Virus record (IMG/VR): IMGVR_UViG_3300033998_000099
Location: 1 to 43,032 of that record
Reading direction: 5' to 3' (one strand)
DNA length: 43,032 nt
DNA from: a virus
Shown here: one piece after another, positions 16,814-26,145 of the stretch
Layout: every line of letters starts with the position of its first letter
Position numbering within the stretch: position 1 is the first letter of the stretch
Position numbers and translations under genes: made by a program
The notes under the pieces: model-generated
Seen by the model: only the letters and a program-made list of their open reading frames with translations
Told to the model about the DNA's origin: nothing
The model's database searches: none

Positions 16814-19603
16814 TTATAACCCCCTCTCACGTATATCTAAGACAGCTGTAAAGCCACGTACAATTAATAAGTCTAAGCTGTTAGTCTCGATCTCAATCAA
16901 GCCTGTACCAGTTACAGGTTGTCGCATTTCTACAACTTGATCTCGGTAAATTAGTCTATCGTAATAGTCTAAGCCTGTAATTTGTCCTATAACATGTCTT
17001 GTGCGAATTGGTGTAGTGTCACCTATTCTTCTGAAGAACTTAATCGTGAAGTTATCACCAAAGATGAATAAGCTAAGTTTTAATAAATTATATCTTTGTG
17101 TGGGTATGATTCGGTCTTCAATTATTGGTGGAACCTGGAATTGTGCTTTAGTGGTAAAGCTTAGTCCCACATAAGCCGTATCAGGCAGCTCTCCAGCAAT
17201 GCCTGCAGGTAATAGATACTCAGATCCTGTATCAATACATTGATTGTTTGGATCATAAAATTGTAATCCCGTATCTGTTACGTCGAAAATGTCTACTACT
17301 TGATCTAGCTTATTGTAATAGTCGGGATATGCTATGTAGAATTCAACGGTTTCGGAAAAAGCTAATGGATCATAATTCGCTTGCCCAATAATCTTGTTTT
17401 TCGCGCCGTACGTATTACAAGCCCAGCTGCCTAATGTACATTGCTGATACCAGTCCATTGGTAGATATTCAGATTCGTTTAGTGTGTTGTTAAGTGCTTT
17501 CGAAATCAAACCAAAATCAATATCACCAGTGAAAACATATAAGTATGTGCCGATTGTACGTACTTTGGAGAATAAAAGATTAGACTCGAGCACACCTATA
17601 GCATGCGAATCAGTTGCTAATTCCCATTTACTGATAGGTCTATAGGCTCCTTCTTCAGAAATAGCTCCTAAATAAACCCAGTAGAACGTTTTGTTATCTG
17701 AAGTTGGAATTAAAACACTCATAGCATACTCTACAGGAATTAAAGCTACGCTATCGCGTAGTAAGAATTCTTGAGTAATTCTAATAGCTTTAGGTAAAGC
17801 ATCCGCTTGCGGAATGTAAAATTCCATTAGTTCGTTGTCTAATGTTAAGAAAATTAACGAGTTACCTACTTTCGCAGGTGGCAAATCGGCTATAGCAAAA
17901 GCTCCTGCTTCAGTAGCAGCAACCGTCTGTGGGCTGAAATAGTTTTGCCAGCTAATAACGTATTGCTTTTGTTTTCCAAATACAATCAAATACTTATCAT
18001 AGCTGTTGATGTATCGCATGTCACCGTCTAATACTAAATCTATCGGATCATCATCAGCAATCAATGAAGGATTACGAGGTACTAATTCAAACGGATAGTT
18101 TACCTTAGAAAAAGTAACTCCCTTCGATGCTACATACGCAATTCTACCATGCACATAGTAAACATCCTTGATGATACTATCGCCAACTGTTGGCTCTACT
18201 AAATATTTTGCTGTATTTATTGGATCAGTAAACAAAGCAATATATTTATCTTGCGCTGCAAGAGATCCTATTAAACTGTCTGCTTTGAATGTGGTAATAC
18301 CGTAGAATTCTATTTGTTTCAAACCATATGTAATATCAACTTCGAAACCTACTTTATCTGGTGTGCCATTTGGTACGAGAACAATTTCTTTGTTAATGTA
18401 TATTGGAACTTCAGAGACAGTACCAGGAGCAGTAACTTGGTAAGTTTTAATAGCTCCTGAAGTTGATACAAGTTCGACAGTCATACCTGTATAGCCCCAA
18501 GGTAAATCTTCTTCGCGCACAACTCTATTGTGCACAAGTCTGATTTTGTCAGCTTCAGCCGCGCGTAACTCAATGCCTTTTAGTTCAAAACCTTTAAATC
18601 CATAAAGTGGAACTGAAGTAACTTCTGTTTGTTGCCCGTTTGGATCAGTTTTGGTAAAATAATCTAGATTTAAGTTGAGTTGCCAGTCAGAACCATTAAT
18701 GATAACTTCATAACCTAAGATATGGGGGTGATCAGCAACGCCAAAATAAGTTTCATTAGTTAACGCATTAATTAACGTAAATACTATTTGTGTGTCAAAT
18801 ATATTACTTGAAACTCCTGATGGTTGATTTTGGAATTCTAAAAGTTTATTATGGATTATAAATGAAGTTGGAGACGTATCAGACGGATATGTGATGACTT
18901 CTAAATTATTTGGGGTTCCTACAGCAGCTGCTAATTCATTTAAGATCGGCAAATAGTTATCTCTAAATTTGCGCATACCATCAGCTAAAGTTTCAGTAGA
19001 GGAATAAGCATAGCTAATTTCCAATATATATGGTGTGCCTATCAAATAGAAACTCCAAACAATGCTATCTCCCTGTGTAGCAGTAACACCATTAAGCGTA
19101 AGACTTTTATCTCGGATTTCAAAAGCAGCCCATTGATTTGGTGGTGGAGCAGTCTCGTTCGCAGTAGCTTGCACTAGTTTAACATAACCTTTCGAAGTAT
19201 ATACAAAGAACTCATTATTGCCTAAGTAAATAAGTTTTATGTTATTAAGCTCTTCAGTTGAAGGATTATCTGCAGACAAAACCACATCTACATCTAATTG
19301 AATAGAACTGTCCTCTGTACTGCGTATAAAGATTTTAACAGTGTTAGTACTTGGTAAATAGAAGAAATGCGCTACGGCATTTTTAGAATCTATAACTAAA
19401 GCTTGTGATTTGATGTATTGTGCATCACCAGGTAATAGCCCTGTATCTAAATAATCTAATTGTTTTATACCTGGTCTCTTAATCAAACCTTGCTCAGTTA
19501 CCAAAAAGTTTATTGCATCACGCACGCTTCCTATAGGCGCTTGAGTAAATGGGAGCTTACTAATACCACGATTAAGTGGTATAAAAGGCGTTTGTTTTCG
19601 CAT
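16814..19603 (-). CDS. Tail tubular protein B / nozzle (T7 gp12-like)
   Basis: 929 aa, ATG at 19603. The N-terminus (FIPLNRGISKLPFTQAPIGS, then QGLIKRPGIKQLDYLD) is the family hallmark of gp12-type nozzle proteins that start by describing an RPG-type strand. The rest is beta-rich. It forms the tail nozzle below the adaptor and holds the fibres. Larger than T7 gp12 (794 aa). It starts 4 bases after tubular A stops. A short match VGNSLIFLTLDNELMEF is typical of the central propeller. Confidence 0.93.
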   Translation of the reverse strand: MRKQTPFIPLNRGISKLPFTQAPIGSVRDAINFLVTEQGLIKRPGIKQLDYLDTGLLPGDAQYIKSQALVIDSKNAVAHFFYLPSTNTVKIFIRSTEDSSIQLDVDVVLSADNPSTEELNNIKLIYLGNNEFFVYTSKGYVKLVQATANETAPPPNQWAAFEIRDKSLTLNGVTATQGDSIVWSFYLIGTPYILEISYAYSSTETLADGMRKFRDNYLPILNELAAAVGTPNNLEVITYPSDTSPTSFIIHNKLLEFQNQPSGVSSNIFDTQIVFTLINALTNETYFGVADHPHILGYEVIINGSDWQLNLNLDYFTKTDPNGQQTEVTSVPLYGFKGFELKGIELRAAEADKIRLVHNRVVREEDLPWGYTGMTVELVSTSGAIKTYQVTAPGTVSEVPIYINKEIVLVPNGTPDKVGFEVDITYGLKQIEFYGITTFKADSLIGSLAAQDKYIALFTDPINTAKYLVEPTVGDSIIKDVYYVHGRIAYVASKGVTFSKVNYPFELVPRNPSLIADDDPIDLVLDGDMRYINSYDKYLIVFGKQKQYVISWQNYFSPQTVAATEAGAFAIADLPPAKVGNSLIFLTLDNELMEFYIPQADALPKAIRITQEFLLRDSVALIPVEYAMSVLIPTSDNKTFYWVYLGAISEEGAYRPISKWELATDSHAIGVLESNLLFSKVRTIGTYLYVFTGDIDFGLISKALNNTLNESEYLPMDWYQQCTLGSWACNTYGAKNKIIGQANYDPLAFSETVEFYIAYPDYYNKLDQVVDIFDVTDTGLQFYDPNNQCIDTGSEYLLPAGIAGELPDTAYVGLSFTTKAQFQVPPIIEDRIIPTQRYNLLKLSLFIFGDNFTIKFFRRIGDTTPIRTRHVIGQITGLDYYDRLIYRDQVVEMRQPVTGTGLIEIETNSLDLLIVRGFTAVLDIRERGL

Positions 19604-19607
19604 GTTA

Positions 19608-20165
19608 TCACCACCTTCTTAACGCATATTGGATTTGCGGATGCTTTAAAACATTGTAATCAGCAGCGTTGTTTTGTTCACGCATAATCATATTGTAAGC
19701 TTCTTGCTCTCTTAATAATAAGGAATTATCTATAATACTACCATAAATAGCTCTTTGCATCTCCCCTTCACAGCGTAAAGCAATATATTCTTGAACAGGT
19801 ATTGGTAATTCATCAAAATCCTCTAGCACCACAACTGATAACTCTACCTCTTCATCTTCAATAATGTGAGTGCCATTTTCTTTATCGTAAAGTTTCCCAT
19901 TAACAACCACGTAATCTTTACTTGGATCTGTTGGATCTACTTGCACATAATTAGACGGAATTGAAATAGTCCCAGTTGAATCAGGAGAAAGCTTCACAAT
20001 GAATGTATTAAACCACCAACCTAAGCCCTGCACGAACGTATTAACCTGATCAAAAATTTCTAATGCAATACTTTGTTCATACGTTAAATCTTCCTCTGCC
20101 AATGAAGCTAATGGTTCAGCCTGAACAGCCCTAAGCATACGATTTATTACATCAAGTTTTGTCAT
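19608..20165 (-). CDS. Tail tubular protein A / adaptor (T7 gp11-like)
   Basis: 185 aa from ATG 20165, placed after GGAGGGCTAAAT. The sequence MTKLDVINRMLRAVQAEPLA followed by a GLGWWFNTFIVKL segment is characteristic of gp11, the ring between portal and nozzle. Residues about 75-110 (SIPSNYVQVDP, DYVVVNGKLYDKENGT) match the usual beta insertion. Length is near that of T7 gp11 (196). It lies just downstream of the terminator that follows the capsid gene. Confidence 0.93.
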   Translation of the reverse strand: MTKLDVINRMLRAVQAEPLASLAEEDLTYEQSIALEIFDQVNTFVQGLGWWFNTFIVKLSPDSTGTISIPSNYVQVDPTDPSKDYVVVNGKLYDKENGTHIIEDEEVELSVVVLEDFDELPIPVQEYIALRCEGEMQRAIYGSIIDNSLLLREQEAYNMIMREQNNAADYNVLKHPQIQYALRRW

Positions 20166-20188
20166 ATTTAGCCCTCCTTTCAATAATT

Positions 20189-20214
20189 AAAAAAACCCGC
20201 CCAACGCGGGCGGG
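20189..20214 (-). terminator. Rho-independent terminator after the capsid gene (T-phi analogue)
   Basis: On the minus strand CCCGCCC, loop GCGTT, GGGCGGG, then seven T. It begins a few bases after the capsid stop. T7 has its major terminator T-phi at the same place, after gene 10. Confidence 0.93.
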
Positions 20215-20227
20215 CTAAAGATTAGAA

Positions 20228-21352
20228 TCAAGCAGATGCTACAATAATGCTTGATGCAGGATCATTGTCGATGATCATACCACAGTTGACCGGATTGAGC
20301 CAACCGTGTCCTACAAGCATGTAAGCGAGGATCAATGTTGCGAATTTGTCTTTGTGCTTTTCGGTGTCAATGGTTAAACCTTGTCTCTTGAGTGTGACAA
20401 TTGCTTCAGGTCTGAAGAAGAGTCCGGCGATCTTTGCGACATCATTTTCTTTGTTGAATCTTCTGTATTTAACAGTGTTGGAACCAATAACTGCGTTGGT
20501 TGCTATGTTAGCATAGCTGGATGCTGTTGTTCCATCAGATTGGAATTGAGATGGAATTTCGTGTTTCTCGACTTCGCCGGCATCGGTTGGGATTAAGTTG
20601 CTTGTCATGATAGTGAAGCCAGCTATTCTCATGACATCACCTTGTGCTAAGCTACCGATGCCTGGATGTAATGTGTTAATTAAGTCGAGGTTTGTAAAGA
20701 GTGCCCAATAGTAATCGGGCTTGAGCACAATTATTCTTCCATTTCTTGGAACATTTTGCTTGTCAAGCTCTTTACCAAGTTCGAGTATTGCCTCGAGTAA
20801 TGCTATAGCTTGGTCAGATGCTCCTGAAATGGCTTTTTCAATTATTGTTCCACCTTTTGCTATGTCTGCGTTTACACCACTAATTGGCTCAACTAACGCG
20901 CCTCTGATGATTTCTGCGGATATGCCTTTGTCGTATTTCACTGCAAGAGCATATCCCATTTCAGAGGAATATCTTTTCCTTTCATCAGTGTGGTTTAAAA
21001 GTTCATCCAATTTGTGAACGTAAACGTCGGATTCAAGGATACCATCTAAGAAAATTTGTCTGGTACCCCTTAAGATTTGTTGTCCGCTGACTGTATCACC
21101 TGGATAGTGGTATCGCGCAGATACATCTGCTAAGAGGTTGAATTCATAACCTTTACCTTGTGTAATAGATTTAACTCTTGTAGCTCTTCCAAAGACAAGG
21201 TTAGCTCTAAAGTTGGCTAATACTTCAGGACCATAGAGAACTTTGAAAAGCGACACGTTAGCCCCATCAGGCAATTCGTTAGCGGCACCATAAGTTCCAG
21301 TGCCTGTATATGTACCAAGTCTGTTTAAATTATTAAAGAATTCACCTGCCAT
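20228..21352 (-). CDS. Major capsid protein (T7 gp10-like)
   Basis: 374 aa, HK97-fold capsid protein of the T7 class. ATG at 21352 follows GGAGGGAGATCGT. Recognisable family segments: FGRATRVKSITQGKGYEF, SARYHYPGDTV, ILRGTRQIFLDGILESDVYV and KYDKGISAEIIRG. Size near T7 gp10A (345). It has a 184-bp leader with hairpins and a terminator upstream, plus a strong terminator downstream, so it can be expressed as its own unit. I see no slippery site and extension that would give a gp10B form. Confidence 0.95.
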   Translation of the reverse strand: MAGEFFNNLNRLGTYTGTGTYGAANELPDGANVSLFKVLYGPEVLANFRANLVFGRATRVKSITQGKGYEFNLLADVSARYHYPGDTVSGQQILRGTRQIFLDGILESDVYVHKLDELLNHTDERKRYSSEMGYALAVKYDKGISAEIIRGALVEPISGVNADIAKGGTIIEKAISGASDQAIALLEAILELGKELDKQNVPRNGRIIVLKPDYYWALFTNLDLINTLHPGIGSLAQGDVMRIAGFTIMTSNLIPTDAGEVEKHEIPSQFQSDGTTASSYANIATNAVIGSNTVKYRRFNKENDVAKIAGLFFRPEAIVTLKRQGLTIDTEKHKDKFATLILAYMLVGHGWLNPVNCGMIIDNDPASSIIVASA

Positions 21353-21481
21353 ACGATCTCCCTCCTTTTCTAGATTTGTATGGTTTATCTACTGCTCTTG
21401 CTCTCGCTTTCGCAGGTGTCCGTTCAGCTTTGCCCCCGCAGGGGTCGCCTCACGGGCTGCTACTTGCTACTGCAAGTGCAG
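21353..21481 (-). promoter_or_regulatory. Structured 5' leader of the capsid gene
   Basis: Non-coding on both strands. It contains a long hairpin at 21456-21482 (arms GCTGC-T-ACTTGC and GCAAGTGCAGC, one bulge) and a CCCC-GCA-GGGG stem at 21434-21444. It lies between an upstream terminator and the capsid ribosome site, so a phage promoter like T7 phi10 is expected here, but I find no clear consensus. Confidence 0.5.
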
Positions 21482-21518
21482 CAAAAAGAAAGAGGCTCCA
21501 GGTTTCCCCAGAGCCTCT
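21482..21518 (-). terminator. Terminator between scaffold and capsid genes
   Basis: Perfect 8-bp stem AGAGGCTC / GAGCCTCT (21491-21498 and 21511-21518) followed on the minus strand by TTTCTTTTT. It would reduce read-through from the portal-scaffold unit into the capsid gene. Confidence 0.85.
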
Positions 21519-21536
21519 CTCTTATTTGCAGCACTA

Positions 21537-22433
21537 TTAGAATAAGTCGCCCATATCAAAGCCTGAATTAATCAGTTTTCTTTGAACTTCTCTTGTAAAC
21601 TTAGGATCAACTCCATAACGCGGATCATTAATATCTCTGATTGCTTCATCCAGTGAACCGTAACCAGCATTTAATGGTTCACCGCTAGGTCCAGTTCCTT
21701 CAAGTAAATTCGGATTGGAATTCATTCTAGCTTTAACACCATCAATTATTAACTTAGCCAATCCTAAGTCCATCGTTTGTAATGCCGCTGCATAAGCCGC
21801 AGTCTCTTCTGGTGAAAGATTTTGCTGTACAAAAGTCATAAGCTTTTGATATTCTTCAACACCACCAGCATAGTTTTGTACACTTTGAATGTAATTGTTA
21901 ACCTCGGATGCGCGAGCTTTAAACGCTAGCTCTACCAATTGAGGATCAACGTTTTCAAATTGCTTCAATGCTTCTTCAGGCACTTTACCAGTTTCAAGAT
22001 ACTGATCAATGTAGGTGTCTATGATTTCTTCCCAATTATGGACCTCGCCTTCGGTTGGTTGCTCTCCAGTTGCTTCTTCAGACTGTTCCTGAGACATTCT
22101 TCCAAGTTCTTGTTCTAAAGCTTTGTATACAGCTTCCAGATCATCTGTACCCGCCAACTTCTGCACGAGGTTTAACAAACCTTTTTGAAGTTCTTCAGGA
22201 GTTTTAAATTTACCAGCTAACAGCTGTTCGCCTTGTTCTTGCTTTGCTTGTTCTGGCGGCAACTCACCTTTTAATTGCTTTTCTAAAGTCTCACTTTGTT
22301 GGAGAAGCTGTTGAACTTCCTCATCAGACATATGAATGTCTAACTCTTCACTTGGATTCGGAGTTGGTCCTGGAACTTCTCCTTCTATTGGTTGACCCTC
22401 CAGCATTTGCCCTTCTAGTCTTTCTTCCATCAT
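21537..22433 (-). CDS. Scaffold / capsid assembly protein (T7 gp9-like)
   Basis: 298 aa, very acidic, E/Q-rich and mostly helical, with the first of two ATGs at 22433 after AGGAGGGGAA. A central helical part (PEELQKGLLNLVQKLAG, EDEL-like acidic stretch) and a C-terminal capsid-binding end (DPKFTREVQRKLINSGF) fit gp9-type scaffolds (T7 307 aa). It sits between portal and capsid genes as in T7. Low complexity means the family call leans on position and composition. Confidence 0.9.
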   Translation of the reverse strand: MMEERLEGQMLEGQPIEGEVPGPTPNPSEELDIHMSDEEVQQLLQQSETLEKQLKGELPPEQAKQEQGEQLLAGKFKTPEELQKGLLNLVQKLAGTDDLEAVYKALEQELGRMSQEQSEEATGEQPTEGEVHNWEEIIDTYIDQYLETGKVPEEALKQFENVDPQLVELAFKARASEVNNYIQSVQNYAGGVEEYQKLMTFVQQNLSPEETAAYAAALQTMDLGLAKLIIDGVKARMNSNPNLLEGTGPSGEPLNAGYGSLDEAIRDINDPRYGVDPKFTREVQRKLINSGFDMGDLF

Positions 22434-22560
22434 TTCCCCTCCTTTGTTTCTCTTGTTCTTCTGAATTTTCTTCAGGAATGCGACCAGCTAACATAGCTAG
22501 TCGCCTATGTATTTCCTCACGCCTCTTCAGGATTATTTCCCGTTTCGACAGCCGCTTCAT
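22348..22560 (-). CDS. Possible small basic protein overlapping portal and scaffold
   Basis: 70 aa. ATG at 22560 has a convincing ribosome site (GGGAGGT, 7 bases ahead). It overlaps the portal end by 44 bases and the scaffold start by 86 bases in other frames. The first 40 residues (MKRLSKREIILKRREEIHRR) form a charged helix; the last part is R/S/N-rich and could be just the shadow of the scaffold gene. T7 has no gene at this position. Alternatively the start serves only to bring ribosomes to the scaffold. Confidence 0.4.
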   Translation of the reverse strand: MKRLSKREIILKRREEIHRRLAMLAGRIPEENSEEQEKQRRGNDGRKTRRANAGGSTNRRRSSRTNSESK

Positions 22561-24064
22561 TAGGAATACCTCCCATCTGTTGTAACATCATGCCTGCCAT
22601 GCCTTGCGCCGCTACACTTTGAGCTTGTAATTGTAGTTGTTCTCGTAGTATATCAGCTCTAGATCGTACAACTGATGGATCTACACCTAAGCTAACAGCC
22701 ATCTGTCTAAGTATCTTTTCTGAATCAATAAGCGCACCAGCTTCAGGTACACCAGCAGCAGATTGTACAAAGAGCAATAACCTATTAAAGTCCTCAGTTC
22801 TACCAATACCTGCAAAGCCAGTGATGATCTTAATATCAAGGACACTCTTATATTTGCTAAGATCGTAGCCGGCTTCACTCTTGAGTCGTTTAAGTAACAA
22901 TCTAAGCATTGGTCTTTGCAATTCGTTAGTGAGCAGCGTGTATACTCCGCCCAGCGAAGTCTCTAACTCTTGTGAAATTAACCTGATTTCTTCAGCAGTT
23001 ACCCTTTCTGCATCTCTAATTGAACCAGGGATTAAGAAAAACACTTGCGCAAGTCTTTGTTCAAGCACCGCGACTATTTGCAAAATCCAATTGAAATCAG
23101 CATATTTGTTCAACTGAACTGCTGATACATCTTCAGCAGAGCCAACCAATACATCACCATTCCAGGCTTTTTCAATATTCTCAGGAGTGAGAACGGAATT
23201 CGGGCGCACCAACCAAATTACACGCGAAGATTGTAATGCACCGCTTACAAGCGCTTCATATAATGCCTCTAAACTCTTAAGATCTCCTAGATACTGTTCT
23301 ACTAGCCCTCTGCCGTAACTTTCATTTGGTGCCGAAGACCAACGTAAGATGATATAAGGAAAGTCTTCATCATTAACAGTAACTTGTTTAACAGGGATAT
23401 CTTCAATTTCTTGTGTAATAGTCCATTTATCTCCATCACGTACAGCCATAGTGTACAATGTATATTCTTCAACCTCAGCAGGATCTTGATCAGGCTTCTC
23501 TTGTTTAATTCTTTCAGCCTTTTCTAAAAGGCTTCTTAGTTCACGTGGTAATACTGCTTTAGCTAATTTCTCCCGTGTGATTAAGGTTTTAACATTTCCT
23601 GCTCCATCACGTTGCACGACATAATCTTCTAGCTTAAAGACTTTTACATTGTCTTTGCCGAAGTAAATTAAAGAGTTTCCAGTTATAACTAAATCTCTTA
23701 ATGCAGTTGCTAAAGTAGCTCTTAAATTTAATTCTTCGACAAGCTTCATGATACGTTTTTCAATAGCTGCTAATAAGATGTCCGCCTGATCTTTCGAAAT
23801 GCCTGCGCTATTCAAAATTTCTGGAGCTATTTCTAACTTAAAGAATGGCACATTTGCGGGTAGCAAAACCAAGAGTAATTTTGAAACTAGCTGGTTTACG
23901 CCACGCGCACCTGTAGACTGATACGGAGTCTCTAGAGTTTGACCCTCCGTCCACCCCGCAGGGGGTAGAACAGAGGGAATTGTAAGTCTTGCGCATTCAC
24001 GAGCTCTCGTAAGAACACCCGCTCGCTTGGCATCTAATCGTTGATATACTTCACCTATCGCCAC
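22517..24064 (-). CDS. Portal / head-tail connector (T7 gp8-like)
   Basis: About 515 aa (T7 gp8 536). N-terminal YQRLDAKRAGVLTRARECAR and LTIPSVLPPAGWTEGQ, then STGARGVNQLVSKLLLVLLP, are strong marks of the T7 connector family, as is the middle segment FPYIILRWSSAPNESYGRG. It forms the dodecameric portal. Start: GTG at 24064 has GGTGAGG just upstream; a GTG at 24073 is also possible and overlaps the previous gene more. The C-terminus is Q/A/M-rich (GMAGMMLQQMGGIPNEAA). Confidence 0.95.
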   Translation of the reverse strand: MAIGEVYQRLDAKRAGVLTRARECARLTIPSVLPPAGWTEGQTLETPYQSTGARGVNQLVSKLLLVLLPANVPFFKLEIAPEILNSAGISKDQADILLAAIEKRIMKLVEELNLRATLATALRDLVITGNSLIYFGKDNVKVFKLEDYVVQRDGAGNVKTLITREKLAKAVLPRELRSLLEKAERIKQEKPDQDPAEVEEYTLYTMAVRDGDKWTITQEIEDIPVKQVTVNDEDFPYIILRWSSAPNESYGRGLVEQYLGDLKSLEALYEALVSGALQSSRVIWLVRPNSVLTPENIEKAWNGDVLVGSAEDVSAVQLNKYADFNWILQIVAVLEQRLAQVFFLIPGSIRDAERVTAEEIRLISQELETSLGGVYTLLTNELQRPMLRLLLKRLKSEAGYDLSKYKSVLDIKIITGFAGIGRTEDFNRLLLFVQSAAGVPEAGALIDSEKILRQMAVSLGVDPSVVRSRADILREQLQLQAQSVAAQGMAGMMLQQMGGIPNEAAVETGNNPEEA

Positions 24065-24269
24065 GTTCCTCACCTGCCTTTAAGATATCTAACGCCTCTA
24101 ACAAAAATCCTCTAATAGCTAAATGAGCTATTAAATCATCATGACCCCATTCCTCTGGATGTCGAATCTCTGGATATTCTTCCAGTTTCATTTTTAAGAA
24201 ATCTTCTGTTCGTTCAGGTAGTTTTTTATTCTTACGGAATTCAAAATATATACTAACGTTTTCACTCAT
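24051..24269 (-). CDS. Small unknown protein between reductase and portal
   Basis: 72 aa from ATG 24269, directly after AAAAGGAGTGAGAGC; the open frame extends upstream but inside the reductase gene. Acidic, with KKLPERTEDFLKMKLEEYP and HPEEWGHDDLIAHLAIRGF. It overlaps the portal start. In T7 small genes 6.7-7.3 lie here (virion proteins), but I see no similarity. Function unknown. Confidence 0.75.
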   Translation of the reverse strand: MSENVSIYFEFRKNKKLPERTEDFLKMKLEEYPEIRHPEEWGHDDLIAHLAIRGFLLEALDILKAGEERGDR

Positions 24270-24282
24270 GCTCTCACTCCTT

Positions 24283-26145
24283 TTAATATAAACATGCCCC
24301 TCCGCTACAACCTGGCTCACCACTGTCCTGATTTAACAAGAGAGCGATCTTATCTAATTTCATTTGCTTTTGCCTTTTGATACCTTCTGAATATTCTTCT
24401 TTGCTAATTTCTTCAAACGGCATTTGTTTATAATGTCCCTCAGAGTCTGGTAAAATTGTAATACCAGTTGGTTTTATTGCGTAGAGCAATTTGCCAAGTG
24501 CGTTGATTTCTTCAGGTCGATAGGTGACAGTCATGCTTGGATTGTGTGTGGTGTAGTGAGTCTTTACAATTTCCCAATAATAGACCTGTTCAAGCGCATT
24601 GACATCATGCCCAAATACACTTGAAGTTGGTGACTCTTGATAGAAGGAGAAAACATAAGCATTCGCGTTGTATAAACTCTTTTCATGTTCGATACCTTGT
24701 TCAATTAAAAGTTGAGCTAACGGATCTGTTTCGCTAACAATCACACGTCTCCTGTAATACTTTGCGTATCTCGGATGGATACCACTAGCTGTTCCAACTA
24801 ATTGAGAAACTGTACCTGAAGGTTTGATACTGGTAACGCTCTTCGGGATATTGATATCAAATCTCTTAGCAAAGTCTTCAGCATAATGCCAAATAGCGCT
24901 CTTAATCATCATGAACCAAGACATAGCTTCACGTGTGCCGTACTGCAATACAGGATGGTCTCTAACACCTGTCATAGACACGCCGAGTAATCTTTCTTCT
25001 TCACTATTGATTTTCCAATCGCTGGACAGGAAAATAAAGTCCGTGAACGTTGCCTGAAGCACGCCGAATAAGGTAGCATACTTCGCTTTCCTAATCAAGT
25101 CTTCTAAAGTGTCTAATGGTCTTACCACAATTTCTGAAAGGTTGCAAAATTGTCTAGGGCGCAATATAACTTCACCACATGGATTAAGTCTATGTTCATA
25201 ACTTAAATCCCTGCCTAATCTTTCTATATCTTTTCGAACTGATTCTTCAAATAAAAATCCTCTTTCCCCTGTTCCACTAAGCACAGTGTGGTTGTATTCT
25301 TGTAAGAACTCTTCCCAAGAAATGCCTTCTGGTAAAACAACAGTGTTATTGCTAAGTGCGCGGTTAGGATGGTGTTCCCAGAACTTACCATCTTTAGCAT
25401 GCTTCATTTCTTCATCATCAAAATCAGAGAAACTAATTGTAGCGCTCCTTCTAGAACCACCAGCTACTACACAATTTGCTACGGCAACTGCCATATCGTA
25501 CAGCTCAATAGGCTTTAGCTTTCTACCGCGTGCTTCTAAGAATGTTTCAATAATGGTTTTGTGCAATTCTTTTAGCGGCTCAGGACCTGAAGCATAACCA
25601 CCAAATGTATGAAGAATAGCTCCAGCTGGTCTAATCTTTGAGTAATCAATTGATGGTATTATGCCATTATATAGATGGTCGAATAGTTCAATAATACTTT
25701 GTGCCCATCCTTCCCTTGAATCTTCCACCACAATCTTATGCTCTGGCACATTGATTAATACTTCAGGAACCTTTTGCCATTTGTTTACATATTTTCTTTC
25801 GACAGAAAATCCTACGCCACCACCACTCATTAGGATAAACATCATATCTGCTAAATCTTTTGGTCCTTCCAATGGAGTATAAGCACAATTGTAAATAGCA
25901 GCGTTGTTAAATTCTAACGCGGGACCTGCGCTCCAAAGCCCACGCATAGAAGGCATAACACCTCTATTCCTGAACTCCGCGACAGCTTCCTCAAAAAGAT
26001 CACGGAGAGATTTAGGAACACGTGGTCTCATAAAATATACCCATCGATCTATAGCTTCATCCCAAGTCTCTCGCCTTCCTAAGTCCTCTCTAAACCTGGA
26101 ATAGCTCCTGAGAAAGATAAAGTTTTGATAAGGTGTCATGTTCAT
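24283..26145 (-). CDS. nrdJ: B12-dependent ribonucleotide reductase (class II, RTPR-like)
   Basis: 620 aa monomeric-type adenosylcobalamin-dependent reductase that makes deoxynucleotides without a metal-radical partner subunit. Visible marks: SGGGVGFSVERKYV (about 108-120), VVAGGSRRSATISF (about 227-239), the active-site NPCGE (N321, thiyl C323, E325), redox cysteines C87 (AIYNCAYT) and C334 (11 residues after C323, as in Lactobacillus RTPR C408/C419), and the C-terminal shuttle pair C613/C618 (GCSGGACLY). It is shorter than RTPR (739 aa), with no ATP cone at the N-terminus. ATG at 26145 after CAGGAGGTGACTGT, overlapping the thyX end by 4 bases. Confidence 0.95.
   Translation of the reverse strand: MNMTPYQNFIFLRSYSRFREDLGRRETWDEAIDRWVYFMRPRVPKSLRDLFEEAVAEFRNRGVMPSMRGLWSAGPALEFNNAAIYNCAYTPLEGPKDLADMMFILMSGGGVGFSVERKYVNKWQKVPEVLINVPEHKIVVEDSREGWAQSIIELFDHLYNGIIPSIDYSKIRPAGAILHTFGGYASGPEPLKELHKTIIETFLEARGRKLKPIELYDMAVAVANCVVAGGSRRSATISFSDFDDEEMKHAKDGKFWEHHPNRALSNNTVVLPEGISWEEFLQEYNHTVLSGTGERGFLFEESVRKDIERLGRDLSYEHRLNPCGEVILRPRQFCNLSEIVVRPLDTLEDLIRKAKYATLFGVLQATFTDFIFLSSDWKINSEEERLLGVSMTGVRDHPVLQYGTREAMSWFMMIKSAIWHYAEDFAKRFDINIPKSVTSIKPSGTVSQLVGTASGIHPRYAKYYRRRVIVSETDPLAQLLIEQGIEHEKSLYNANAYVFSFYQESPTSSVFGHDVNALEQVYYWEIVKTHYTTHNPSMTVTYRPEEINALGKLLYAIKPTGITILPDSEGHYKQMPFEEISKEEYSEGIKRQKQMKLDKIALLLNQDSGEPGCSGGACLY

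Noticed and set aside
20228-21352. T7-style frameshift giving a longer minor capsid protein
   Set aside because: The capsid stop is followed within a few bases by a strong terminator, leaving no room for an extension.
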